Shown here piece by piece: positions 23,562-35,537 of a stretch of 64,000 nucleotides of DNA. The position numbers were made by a program, and so were the translations under genes. The notes under the pieces were generated by a model. It searched no databases. It saw only the letters and a list, made by a program, of their open reading frames with translations, and was not told the DNA's origin. Each line of letters begins with the position of its first letter. Position 1 is the first letter of the stretch. The stretch comes from Paraphysoderma sedebokerense (taxonomy: Eukaryota > Blastocladiomycota > Physodermatomycetes > Physodermatales > Physodermataceae). Location: assembly GCA_025602915.1 (NCBI GenBank), contig JAHLJZ010000087.1, positions 1 through 64,000 on the forward strand, given 5' to 3'.

Positions 23562-25652
23562 GGCGGGAGGAGAGACAAAAGTCGAGAGTGCGGATGGAAT
23601 ATATCTAAGTCTGAAGTGCGGTGGGGTGAGAGTGGATGATATGGAGCAGGGAGGGGTGTTTATTTGCGGATGGTGATGGTGATGAGGAATGAGGATGGGA
23701 ATGTGTTGAACTGGCGAGAAGGAACGAACAAGTTGCAAAACCCTGGCCTGTTCACCTGAGCAGAATCATTCATCATTTTTCATTTATTGCACAAAACACA
23801 CATCCGCTCTCGATCCCATTCCCATCCTATCATTTTTATACATTGCACATTATTATGCGACAGACAGGTCTTTTACATCAAATAGACTTAAACCTGGTGC
23901 TCTTGTTCTCGCAAATGTCAGCTGGCCGCTGCGCGGCATGTTTGACGTTTTGTAGGGACGATATCCAATTCTATCTGTATAATTATTTAAAAACTTCGGA
24001 TTCTTTAAATTACCGACTCATTTCCGTCGATTTTTCTGGAAAGCTAACTTTACATGCAATCAAGCATGAGACATAATAACCTTTTTGTAACTTCTATTTG
24101 TGAACCAACTCTGTCAGAATTCTCAGACGAGACTGCAGCATTTTATTTCACAAGAAGGTTTTATATTATCAAGTAATTCTCATAAGCCTCTGGTTGAGGC
24201 AACTTTCTGTTCGTTCAGATTCGCTCGCCATTTCAGCTCAGATTATGAGGTTCCCCTTGGTATCGGTCATCGACTGAAAAGTGGATTTCGGTTTAGATTC
24301 GGCGCTGCCTGTAAATGTGTTAGTAGTCAATCATGAATTACCTAGTACAAACATCGAATCCAATATCTTGTGTTATAGGTTACGCCGATAAAATGACATA
24401 TCGTTCCCTTTTACTTGTTCAGTAGGTTAATATTGTGCCAGAATTTGAACCATACAGCCAAACATGGTTTCAACTTTTACCGATGACTTCGTCGTATTGT
24501 AACGATAGCTTCTCCTTGCTTTTGGCACGACATATACTCAGTTGAGAAAATTCGCTTTCTCGGGGTAATATGACGTCTCAGAGAGTTCTGTTGACTCTTA
24601 CCAGGTCCAAACCTATCAACTCCCTCGGTTGCCGCTTCAGTGATTTCATCAAACCAATTTAGAGGGCGATTGAACTAGACTCGACTTGATGAACAGTTTG
24701 CGAGATGAAAAGGTCCAGCGGTTTCGGGGCAAGGTTATAAAATGGGGCGATTATTTGAAAGGATGGAATAGCCATTGCAATTTAATCACACATATGGACG
24801 TTCCTGGAGTCTCCCCTAAATCCCACTTTCGCACCTGCTCAAGATTTTCCATACAACCTGGGTTCTTCCAGCTTAGCATAGAGTTAGCCTATCATACTTG
24901 AGTAATAACCGTTGTGTATCCCACGCTGGAAGTCTAATGAACTGATATCATATCTTCATCCAATCTTGCTATTTACAGCGTTAATTGTTTGTATTGAGGT
25001 TGGTATGATTCAAATATGTCAATATAAATACCCGAGTACCATTTATAGAATAGAACTGCCAACTGAATTTTTTGATAGAATTTTCGCATTATAAAGAACT
25101 CAATTGAAAGGGGACATAAGTTAGATGCAATCATCCTGCTTGTGTATTAAGAGCTTGAAATGCGGAATATAGGAGATTAGAAGGGACGACGTATGAATTT
25201 GGATAATATGCGAAGCGAGAAAATATGATTATTATGTTCGTCTTGGTCGGTCTATTGAACTAATCACATTTCAAATGATACGGGTGTTATGAGAGCCGCA
25301 GAGTAGCAAAGGCATGAAATCTAAAAGGTGTGGGTGGGCGGGATGAGCATATTAATTATAGTCACTCGCATCTCGTATAATCTAGATATATACTTCGTCC
25401 CTTCGGGCCTCGTATAATCAACGATCCGAGAAGCGGGTTACAATTAGTCATTCATTGTATGATAAAGTAGTTACTATTTTCAAATGTTTCGGAGCTGAGT
25501 CTGGGCCCGAGAGGGCTTACTTTTGTTTGTTTACTATTGCGAGGCACGAGCAGACTCATCCCTAACCCCGTAGACGATCGGACCGAGCTGTTGACAAAAT
25601 TACCACTTGATGAAAATGAATAAACATTACATACCTACGAAAAACTGGCTTG

Positions 25653-25747
25653 CGAGACGGGTGCCAGGAGAAAAGAAGATAGAGAGAAAGAGGTTGTAAG
25701 GGAGTTTTGATCGTTGCAGGCCTGGTCACGAGACGTGTGCCAGGAGG
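25653..25747 (+). repeat. Direct repeat CGAGACGNGTGCCAGGAG
   Basis: An 18-base word occurs at 25653-25670 and again at 25730-25747 with one mismatch, 77 bp apart; flanking bases (CTGG before, purine-rich after) are also similar. Confidence 0.65.
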
Positions 25748-28007
25748 AATAAAGGTGAATGAGCAGGTTAATTATTGGGAACGATCCGAGAAGCGGCTAG
25801 TCTTGTCCATACTAACAAGTTACCACTATCTAGGTTAGGTAAGGAGAAGTGTTAGTTAATCCTTTGCTTTGTAATCTGATACGTGAGTTCAATTCTTAGC
25901 ATGTATTATGTTGATTTTTCGCTATAACAATTTGATATTGTTTAGAGTGAGGTATATCTCTAACATACGCAGTTGATCTTTTTGAGACTTTAAATACATG
26001 ATTTTCCAACTAGTTGGCAAATTCAAATCTTTACCATTTCAAAAGGAGTGCAGCACTTCACCTTCATCGATATATTGGGAATAGAAAACACATCTATTCG
26101 AGCCAGTGTGTATTTTGAGTGTATGAGATGATGGAAATACTCCAAAACGAAGTTGCCCTCCATACAAGTCTTTGAGAATATTGGATCTAGGGTAGCTTTC
26201 ATAAATTAATTTTAAATTGGAGGCCATTTATTGCACTCCCTGTTTCCTTTATTTGTTGACAAAAATGCGTTATAACTTTGTATTGAGCGAATCGAACCGA
26301 AGCAATTTATCGGTAAATCTGAAATTTAGAACAAGTTTTAATACCGTCAACCGACGTCTATACGACATTTATGGGCCGCCGTTCACGATGGCATCGATAT
26401 TTCAACTGCTCCCATATTATCCACTTGGTGACGTTCTGAAGAATTGGATGATATTAAACATTAGGTATATATTCACGAATTCTCGTGAACCCCCAGACTC
26501 AGAGCAAATATAACAATCGTGATTCCTTTATGAATGATTCAAGACACGAAAGGTGGTAAAGCAGACTAGTTAATATGTCGCTCGCGGAACAATTCAGGAG
26601 CCTGAAAGAAATATTCCGCGCCATATCAGCACTTGAGAATAAGTTTGATCAAGAGGTCCTCACGGAATTCGTCAGCACCTGCTTATGATTTCCGTCACAG
26701 AAAAGTCGTCTCATCAAGAACGAGCTCAAGTTTCATAAAACACAACATACATCTGAATTATACTATTGGATTGTGAGATATGCTTGCAAAAAAAAAAGAA
26801 TTTAAGAAATATTAACGTGTTTCTTTTCACACTATCATCGGATTAGAACTGCTTTCACAAGCATTCTTATAAATTTGATGGCACAAACACAATCCACGGC
26901 TCAAAATGTGGCATTAAGAAGCGAACTGAAAATTTATCATTCGTGTTCCAGGACTTCTGATGATTGTGCGAAAAAATAGCATAATGGTAGTATGGATATA
27001 TTGGACCTAATGATCTGACAAACGGCATTATTATCACCAAGAAAGTGACGTAATATGTAATTTGTGATTGAGATACTAATTCACTCACATCTCGTATGAT
27101 GAAATGCTAAGCATATGTAACCAATATTGTTTAGCGAAAATACCACACTCGAAATACATAATACATGTTAACAACATCAAACATAACATTAGAATATAAA
27201 TTTGGTAACATATAACCAAACAATTACATTCCTTTCCAACAATCAACCGAGATTTTAATATTGAGGATAATGACCCAGTATGTTATCGGTTCCTCACGAC
27301 ACCATATGTGCGAGCTTATCTCATATCTCAAAAACATATTAATTCAACAACTCCATGTATTACATATGTACATATGAAATAAGATATAGTCGTGAGGTCT
27401 GGTAAGCCTTGCCGAACATCCGGTGGTACATGTGTCTTGGGGGCAGCTTCCATGAGATGATTAAGGAAATTTTTTCTATTCGACTTCCTATCGAGCCGAT
27501 TCGTGCATAATTCTCTTCGATGTTCATAAATAAAAAAAAGCTCATAGCATCTTCATTCCTTCACGTGCGTTCACCGACCAAGAATCGCATTGCGCTTAAA
27601 CACACTTTTCGGTTTCCCCTACGCAACCTGTACGCGAGTGTTATTTATGTCGCGGGGTGGGTGCAATACGCGCCAACATCTTGATTGTGGAGATTTGTAC
27701 TTACGACTCACTATTATATTTCTTGCCCGTTGTCAAATAGATTGAGAGTCGGATTGTTCCATCTCTAATCACGGAATTTCGCAAACATAATTCCATGGAA
27801 AGGACACCGTGAGGCAGTAATATAATGTGGGATCATTATTGGAAATCACCACGATGTCGAACCAGTATATTCCATGTTCATCCTTTTAATTTGGTTATGT
27901 TCAAGAATGGGATCATAAGTTGAACAGAGATGCGACTCCTCTATTATACTTCGAAGCTCGTTCTAAACAATTAATCTCCTCATTCACCTTTATTCCTCCT
28001 GGCACAC
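25735..28007. repeat. 29-bp perfect inverted repeat pair, ~2.27 kb apart
   Basis: Bases 25735-25763 (starting GTGTGCCAGGAGGAATAAAG) recur as the exact reverse complement at 27979-28007. Weaker similarity continues inward for about 30 bases (TTAATTATTGGGAACGA against TTAATTGTTTAGAACGA). The arrangement matches terminal inverted repeats of a non-autonomous DNA element, but no target-site duplication and no transposase frame is visible, so dispersed repeats in opposite orientation are equally possible. Confidence 0.5.
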
Positions 28008-28069
28008 GAATGTCAAAGTTTCACGGAGTTTGACTAGAGTTGCTCACAGCTCCCATATTGAAGAAAGAT

Positions 28070-28213
28070 ATGGATGCAAAACCTCTGTCAGGAGCAGTTG
28101 AAAGTATTGTCTCAGTGGGAGCTTCAGTTTTCGATGTTTTCCTTTCTAAGCAGGAAAACAAGAAGGCGATAGTGGACCAGATTATTATCTCTGCCCGTAA
28201 ACGTGTAAAATAG
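28070..28213 (+). CDS. Small coding-like frame, 47 codons
   Basis: ATG-initiated frame with helix-forming composition (VESIVSVGASVFDVFLSK, QENKKAIVDQIIISARKRVK). It starts just right of the inverted repeat at 28007. Not recognised; could be a gene remnant or a small protein. Confidence 0.2.
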   Translation: MDAKPLSGAVESIVSVGASVFDVFLSKQENKKAIVDQIIISARKRVK

Positions 28214-28289
28214 AGCAATATAGTATTGAATGAATAACTCAGAACACACCGTTGTTTGAGAAATTGAATTTTGCTCCGATGTCACCAGA

Positions 28290-28500
28290 AGGTGTTGTCG
28301 AACAATGTCCAGCAGATATTGTCGGAGTCGCGGGGGGTATGTAGGAGATATCCCGGCAAGTTGTCGCGGAGACATTCAGATATCCTCCAGACATTTTTGG
28401 TGAGGTTGTCTCCGGGATGTGGACTGTAAATCATCGCGGAACGAGGGTATCCTGAGGACATCTTGAGGTGAGGTCGCGAGGATATCCCACGAGACGTCCT
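28290..28500. repeat. Degenerate GA-rich short repeats
   Basis: Recurring words such as GAGATATCC, GAGGATATCC, GTCGCGGAGAC and GAGGTTGTCTCC in irregular spacing; GC content is higher than in the surrounding 6 kb. Confidence 0.4.
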
Positions 28501-28766
28501 AGGAACAAAGAAAGCACATAAACAAAAAGAGTACAGCTGTGGCGTTATCGCAGTTGCAAGGGTGGTTTGCCTGTATATGTTGTCTCTCCACCACACGCCA
28601 AAGCCCTAAATGGTGAAAGTGACGAACAGCTGTCACCAGTTCTCCTTTGGCGGAGTTGTCTCTGGGGCTTCTCACTTGTTGTCCCTAACGGTTTAGCTTT
28701 CTGACCATTCCGGAAACCGTTCCGAGGAAAGGATATCTCTAAAAAAAGTACGAAATAAAAATCTAG

Positions 28767-29166
28767 GTCTATGTCTGTCCAATATGTTACATACAGGAAT
28801 TCAGACCAGTTCAAGGTAAGGCTATGGTTTATTCAGTAGACATAAAGTGAAATTCAGGGTTCCGACGGTCAAATTTTCGCTTCACAAGTTATGATGGTGG
28901 TTATACGAGCCACAATTCTCTAATATTGTGTTGCTTCCCTTCTTACAGAATTAGAAAGAACGAATATTGTGAAATACCAGGCAGATATTATGATTATGGA
29001 GGGACATTATGAATTGGAAAGTCACGTGTTAGCGATAATAAAGAAATCAATAGTGAGTGAATTCAATAATAATCATGAAATAATGCATGACTTCCTAACA
29101 AACAATGTGGATAAGGAAAAATGTTTCAATCAAGTTGATAGCATTGAGGGACAATCACTCTTTTGA
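28767..29166 (+). CDS. Possible last two exons of an unrecognised gene
   Basis: Two segments, 28767-28815 and 28949-29166, are joined by a canonical intron (CAAG/GTAAGG ... CTTCTTACAG) and keep phase. The product ends FNQVDSIEGQSLF then stop. The first segment reads VYVCPICYIQEFRPVQ, with a C-x2-C pair; the second is helical and acidic. Upstream exons were not found, so this may be a decayed gene or chance. Confidence 0.25.
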
Positions 29167-30051
29167 TTCTCTTTTTCAAACTGCACTTGAAAAGCTACTG
29201 GGGTAATTACTGCCCTTTCATGGTTATAGCGGGAGAAGGTTTTCATCAATTCTTTAGTTTGTAATTTAGATATATACCTACTCCATATGGGAACTCTTTA
29301 TCCATATAGTCTTCTATGCTATGGCAAATTTGATGTATCGCTATACAAATGTACTTGATCATCTCAATTTCGCTTATCTAATAATTCATTGACAATTACA
29401 TCGTAGGAAACTATCATGAAGGGAGCTCTATATTCATTATACTTCGGGTCTGCTATGACGCACATTATAACTTACAAACTTTTCTGACTATGATTCTATA
29501 ATCATTATGTATTGAAAATACAACCGACTATATTCGACACAACCAATATTACTCCTACATAAAATTACCTATTGAGATAAAACACATATCAGTCCCGCAT
29601 ACATCCTTCTCTACGACAGTGCAACTATACTATGGCACTTTCGCTATGACAAAAGATGTAAATAGCATCATTCATGTTTTCTTCATCATATATGTATTAA
29701 TTCGATTATCAAGAAGACGAGTGTAGCGAATTAGGGTTAATGTCGTATATGCATTGCCTTCAGCTATTGATTATACTAGCAATCGAGAAGCGAGTGGCTA
29801 CAATTGACATTGTTTTGAGCTATTCATTATATTCGCAATTTAATGCTAATAAACTTACTGGATCTACTAATATATAACTTCACCCGCTCAATATACATTG
29901 CGTGAGAATCAATCATGACAGATCACGGCATAATTAGTGAATTACACCTTAAAGTAATTACAATACTGGTTTTTTTTAAAAAAAAAAGATTCTGTATGCT
30001 ATGGTAGCACTGAGAATTTCAACAGCAATCAAATGATCAATTAATCGTCGA

Positions 30052-33000
30052 TCACAACAATTCCAATAACTCGGTGTATGTTGGACGCATCTATGTGTCG
30101 CGGTGAGTGGAGGCGTCGTAAATACGAGAGGACAACCATGAGCAGAAGAGAATAAGAAGGCCTGCAATGACGTACTTCAGCTTCATAGAGTTGTTGGTTC
30201 TTCAATAATGGCAAGTGAGCTAATGCTAGCTCCATCCACACCTTTGCATTACGATAATCCTTGCCACTGACACAATAATAAGGAAAGCCAGCATATATCT
30301 CAGCTTATCATACAAACTATAGGGTTATTGCAAAGTATAACTAACCTGTAGTACTCCACCCCACAATTCCACGCAGTTAGAGCCAACCATTGGATTTCAA
30401 TTTGCGGAAAATCTTCCCGACAGACTCTGCTAATCATTTCCAAATTTTGTTGAAAAAAGCCGTGCGCGACTGCATTGAATCTAAAATGTAATTATGCAGG
30501 TTTCAGACGTACATCATGAATAGTGAACATACCGTTTTTGTCGTTCTCCAGCGCCGCAATTATCATAAGCCTAAAAAACTGACCGAATCTGACGTAATCA
30601 ATTTTGGGTTTGCCTAAAATAGCCGCTATGGCATCCTACACAGCAAATATTGAAGGTGTAAGTTGTGTGCTTTAGGTATAATACGATAACACTCACCCAC
30701 CTGTAATACCAGCATCACAGTTGAACTTGGGCACTTGTCGTCCCGAATGACTAAATCTATTAGAAAATGCCATGTTACGATATATATAAGACGTCGACAA
30801 GGTTTTAAAGCCATCAAAAAATCGTTGGACTCGTCATAACAAACCAGCAAGTCGCTCAATAATAAACGCAGATTGATTTTTTGACTGGGAGGCCCTCTAC
30901 CAATTTAATTAGAGCAACAAGCATTCAGAAATCGAGTATGTTAATCAATTATGCATGGACGTATAAGTAGGAAGTCGCGAGTCAATGAAGGAGTAATTGC
31001 ATTGTTTACGAACTTCAATAATGTCGGCTAGGCTATCATAATAACCCAACTTCAAGTTTAACTCAAATTTGAATGGAATCAACTGAACCGTAAATAATTC
31101 GTCTTTCGTGGTTATGGAAGATGAATTGATGAATGTCTGGCATTGCCGTAAATATTCCAAAGCTTCTTCCCACAATATCGTCTTTTGAGGAAACGACAAT
31201 GTAAGTGAGGTCATACTTGAGGTTAAAGAAATGCTAAATATACCCGTTCTTCTGATTCCGTCATTGCTCTACTCAACTTCAATTTGGTTGCCACAATAAT
31301 GAAGCAAGCAATTTTCATTTCATTTCTCGTCTGTTCATTTCCATCTGGCATGAGGTTGAGAAACTATATACATGAAAATTGAGATGTTAATCCGACTCCA
31401 AACGGTGAAGAATCGGAAGTTTTTGCGAACCTTGTAGACCATTTCGAACAAGATGCTCGTGTGCTTGTCATCTGATACTTTCGCACATTGAAGGCCGATG
31501 TTCCATGCTTTTGACCCATCGATTTAAAATTAAGAAGACCCAGATTTGCCTAATCGCGGGACGTAGTACATACCGTTCTTCAAAAACCATTGCATATTCT
31601 GTGTCCATCTAGCGGTAATCTTAGCAACTGCATTTTCATCTATCGAGCTGGTTGTATGCTTTTTGCGCCATGCAGCAAAGTAACTCTCACTGGCGGTTAA
31701 GGCAGCTACTATTTCATCAATGTGATCTAACCTGCAGCAATTTATGAAGTAAGAGGATAATCTTGTTATTCGAACGTGATATAGGGAAGAAGAACATACC
31801 CCGTTGCATCTTGTTGTACCAACACTTTAACCAAACACCTAATTTAAATCCTCTCGTTAGTGAGAATTCAGCACGTTTTGGATATCATGAACCATCCATA
31901 CCGAAGTATTGAAACACTCTTCTCTTCGTCGCCGCGAACATGCAGTAGTAAATCCTGCAGACACTGTCTGACAACTGTCATCGACCGTTTCTGTACTCAT
32001 AGAGGAAATCGAGTTCACCTATGACAAATTGTATACTGGTTCCGAAGGGTGACTCACCTGTTTTGCTTCGTACAATGCCGCCGATAACATATCAACATGA
32101 AATCCGTCCTCCGATATCATATCTTGTAGACACTGTATGGCTGAATCGTCACGTTAACTAATTAGATCAACCATCACAAAACAGCATTGAAGTATCTACC
32201 TTCATCCTCCAGGCCTCTATAGAGGTAAATGAGAAATAACACGAAAGAATTTGAAGCGTCCCCTTTGGACCTCGAATGAGACTCTGACTCAGATTGGGGT
32301 GGATTCATACGAGCAAACGTTTGCGCTTTTCGGATTGCCTCAGAGGCTTGGTGCAATTGGTTCAATTCGAGGTGACAAAGGGCAATTTTTCTGGTTTAAG
32401 ACTTTGATATCAATTGGGAGAGATGGATTAGTTGAAGGAGAACCTGGTCTTACCTGTACACGACTCCTGCATTACTTGTCTCTGCATGTCTACCGACACC
32501 ACGCTTCGTTATTAACATCTGACTACTGAGATGATACCACGTAATTGCAGTTTGATACTGTTTACTCTGCCACTCTGGAGTTAGCTCTCAAATGCATAGG
32601 TGTGGTGAAACAAAAAACTAAATCACCTGAAAGTACCGATCAGCTGTTTGCCACAAGATTATATTAATGGCATCGAGAAAAGTCTGTTGCATTGGGATTT
32701 TATCTTGCAATTCTAAGAAATAGAATACAACAACACCAAGCAGGATGGTGTCATCAGAGTAGCGTATTGTGAAAGAGAAGGAGAAGTTCAATACCTGTAA
32801 TCAATTTTTTCACTTCATCAGTCTTCACGCTCTTTACGTCGTCACCATTTCCCTCCCCGTCATTTGAATCCTCTCTCTTCGCAATAAAGTGAATCTTAGT
32901 CATCACAAATTTATAGAAAACTTCAACCTCTGCGCTTTGGTTAGATGACTGCAACTGAGTAGGTGTCATACGATGTAGCAAGATTTCGATAGCTCTGGAA

Positions 33001-35138
33001 AGATGGAGGAGAGCGATACTCGAATTGCTAGTAATTTCGGTCAAATTTGATTAATTGCGGGTCGAACGATTGGGAGCGAGTAACTTACGATACGTAGTCA
33101 CAAACATAATGGATCATAGCGAGATAACTGGAAATCAAATCTAAGCATGAATACAAGAAGAACGGCGACAACGAACATACATTTCCATCGGTGACGGCTT
33201 TAGTTCAATTAATTCGGTGGCCATCGAAAGTTCTTTTTTGGAGCAAAGATTATTTAAAAAAAACCATCAATCTTCAAAGCGGGTCGAAATATGAATTACC
33301 TTGTAGAATCACCTTGTCGTTTTTTTTGGTCAACGTCAATAGTTTCACTTTAAGGTAGTGTAAAGCAATTGAGGGCTTCAGCTAAAGATTGAAGAGTTAG
33401 TAGCATGTGAGGTTCACTCTCTCAAGATATCAGCAGAAAAGTACATTTAGTGCTGCATCTACACACTTAATTGCAGACCCATAATTGTCATCCTCGCCAT
33501 TCTGCCCCTTGTTACTCTCTGATGATGTACTTGCCGCCATAACGATCAGTTGCATGTATTCTGTTGCCATTGACGTGAGCACTTGGATCTAAAGCGAAAA
33601 GAGTTGTCTCAGCAGTTCAACATAACACCTTCAAGTTCTAACTGATTACATGAGACTTAACCTTAAAATCCACAATTTTGTTTGAGCAATTGCTTCCATC
33701 ATCCTGAAATTCGAAAGAGTCAAGTAGGCTGAATGCAAATCGAAACCACTTAATGCTGCCAGAGTTTGACAAGGAATCATCTGAAGCCTGTTGATGTTTC
33801 GACTGTCCAAAGACATTGGCTTGTTTCGCGATGGACAAAAGCTAAAAACTGAAGTTAGTTTTATCAAAAATAGCTGGAATAATAATACTCTTACGAGGTC
33901 AGTGCTGCCAGGGTCTTTTGCCACCGATTTTAAAATTAAAACCGCCTGTTCCAGCATGTACTGTGCGACTGATGGTGTCGAGTGTTTCCAAGCCTAGGCC
34001 AAATAATTAACTTTCGTCTATTTGTGAAGGATAAATGCATAAAACTTGGAAAGGTAACCGATTCTGCTTTCAAGAGATAGAAACTAGTGTAGAGCTTAAT
34101 TCTCTGTAACGTAGGGGGGGAAGGGCAACATCGCATTATTCTTTCCTGAATCTAACATAAAAATCCACTTTTCAGCATTTCAATCAGAGCAAAGGGTACA
34201 ATGCTACCATAATTCATACTGTGCTCGCCATATCCAATTGCTTATCCGCTTTTGCTTGTTCATCTTGTTCTTGATGGGGGTACATTGGTTTTAGGCCTGG
34301 ATAAGTCGCGGTCGTAAAATACAGCGCGGGTTACCTAGCCAATCTTTCGTCGTCTTGTTGGCCAAATTGAGAAGTTTCAACAACGCTGTGTTGGCATATT
34401 TCAGTTAGGGACAATGATGTTTATGAGCCTTTCAAAAGTAAGTTGGGTTATCTCGTACTCTTCTCGTCCTTGTTTTGCGCTGCAGCTAGACAAATCAGCC
34501 CCAAAGCCGTTTCCCTCACTAATTATGTTTGCGTTAGCGGCTCCTGAAATTGGATGTTTTGAAGTAGATCAAGACGTACGATGCGCAACTAATTGTTGAG
34601 ATATGTGGATTTTAGCGGTTTCTGAATCTAGTAACTTTAATTCCACGCTCTTATTCCAAAGGTCGACACCTGCCATTTCGCGCGTCAGTCCAGAGTAACG
34701 TTCACAGAAGTGAACTTAAAGGAGATGGAAACACACCATAAGAGTCTAAGCGAGCAGTAAACTCCCTGATATCATAGGTTAATTCGAATTGCGTTAATTT
34801 CTTTGATTCGATCTGTATTTCATCAAGCAATTTCTGACAGTGGGTGGCTGAGCCACTTGAGGGACGAATGAGTGACGATTTGATGTCCTGAATCAACGCT
34901 TTTTTGGTACGGCACAAAAAGAAACATAATTACTACTGGCGACATTTGGAATGAGGAATAGATGACGGTAACAACCATTGATAAGATTACATGATTGCGC
35001 TATTCGCGAACTGTTGTGTTTTCCCGGTTCATCCACTGCAGTTGAAAGGATTGAGGTTGGATGCGGACGGGGGATGGCCGAATTGGGCCGTGAGATTGAC
35101 TGCCGCTTCGGATTATTCTTGCCTTCCATTGCTACCAT
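30052..35138 (-). CDS. ZIP4/SPO22/TEX11-family meiotic TPR protein
   Basis: Members of this family are TPR-rich scaffolds promoting meiotic crossover formation and synapsis. Many short exons; the first junctions keep phase: 34976-35138, 34737-34898, 34580-34669, then an exon beginning near 34543 that continues as RETALGLICLAAAQNKDEKS. Family features include GVDLWNKSVELKLLDSETAK near the N-terminus, the central SIKWFRFAFSLLDSFEF block, SRAIEILLHRM, and near the C-terminus IQWLALTAWNCGVEYY followed by AKVWMELALAHLPLL, the W-N-x-G signature of the family. The start ATG at 35138 opens a Ser/Pro-rich leader before the first helices. The likely end (YEAE/MRPTYTELLELL) follows an 84-nt intron. Internal exon borders between 30100 and 34500 were not all fixed. 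Identification rests on pattern recognition of the terminal motifs and repeated helical pairs. Confidence 0.75.
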
Positions 35139-35537
35139 CGAGATGATAATGTTTGCGTTTGTTTGCTATGGCAATTTCTGTTGCCGATGTAGATCAGAGA
35201 GTTTGAGGGCGGCAAGAGGGAATCGTCGGGCAAGTATGTGAACCGGTGAACCACTGGGTGAACCAAGTATCATTGATTTATATGTACATCAGGTATCAAT
35301 TTATATTAACATTGTATGGTTTTAAATAGACTATATGGTATAGCGTATTATTAGATTTCTCTATTCTAAGAGTTGAACAGAGACTATAAACTGGCTTTAA
35401 ACGTTCTGTACATTTTTTCAATCAAGTCGAAAGGGCCACTGCCAGGCGCAACGATAATCATAAATATTCGAAAATATGAAAGAAGAAACCTGCCAGCGTC
35501 CATTATTAATGATATACTGGTAATTGGCAAATCATCC
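35139..35537. other. Intergenic spacer ZIP4-like / carbonic anhydrase
   Basis: About 400 bp between two minus-strand genes; promoter of the ZIP4-like gene and 3'UTR of the carbonic anhydrase. Nothing else seen. Confidence 0.45.

Larger units (their letters stand above)
23562..30051. other. Gene-poor, AT-rich interval with short dispersed repeats
   Basis: About 6.5 kb without a convincing complete gene, the largest gap in the window. It holds repeated short words (GATCCGAGAAGCGG at about 25415 and 25795, with a diverged relative near 29785), a direct repeat and an inverted repeat listed separately, a degenerate GA-rich stretch near 28300-28500, and several short coding-looking frames. No transposase, reverse transcriptase, integrase or capsid motif was recognised. 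Confidence 0.55.

Noticed and set aside
23562-30051. Decayed retroelement or large DNA transposon filling the gene-poor gap
   Set aside because: Looked for reverse transcriptase, integrase, transposase and capsid motifs on both strands and saw none; only short repeats are supported.
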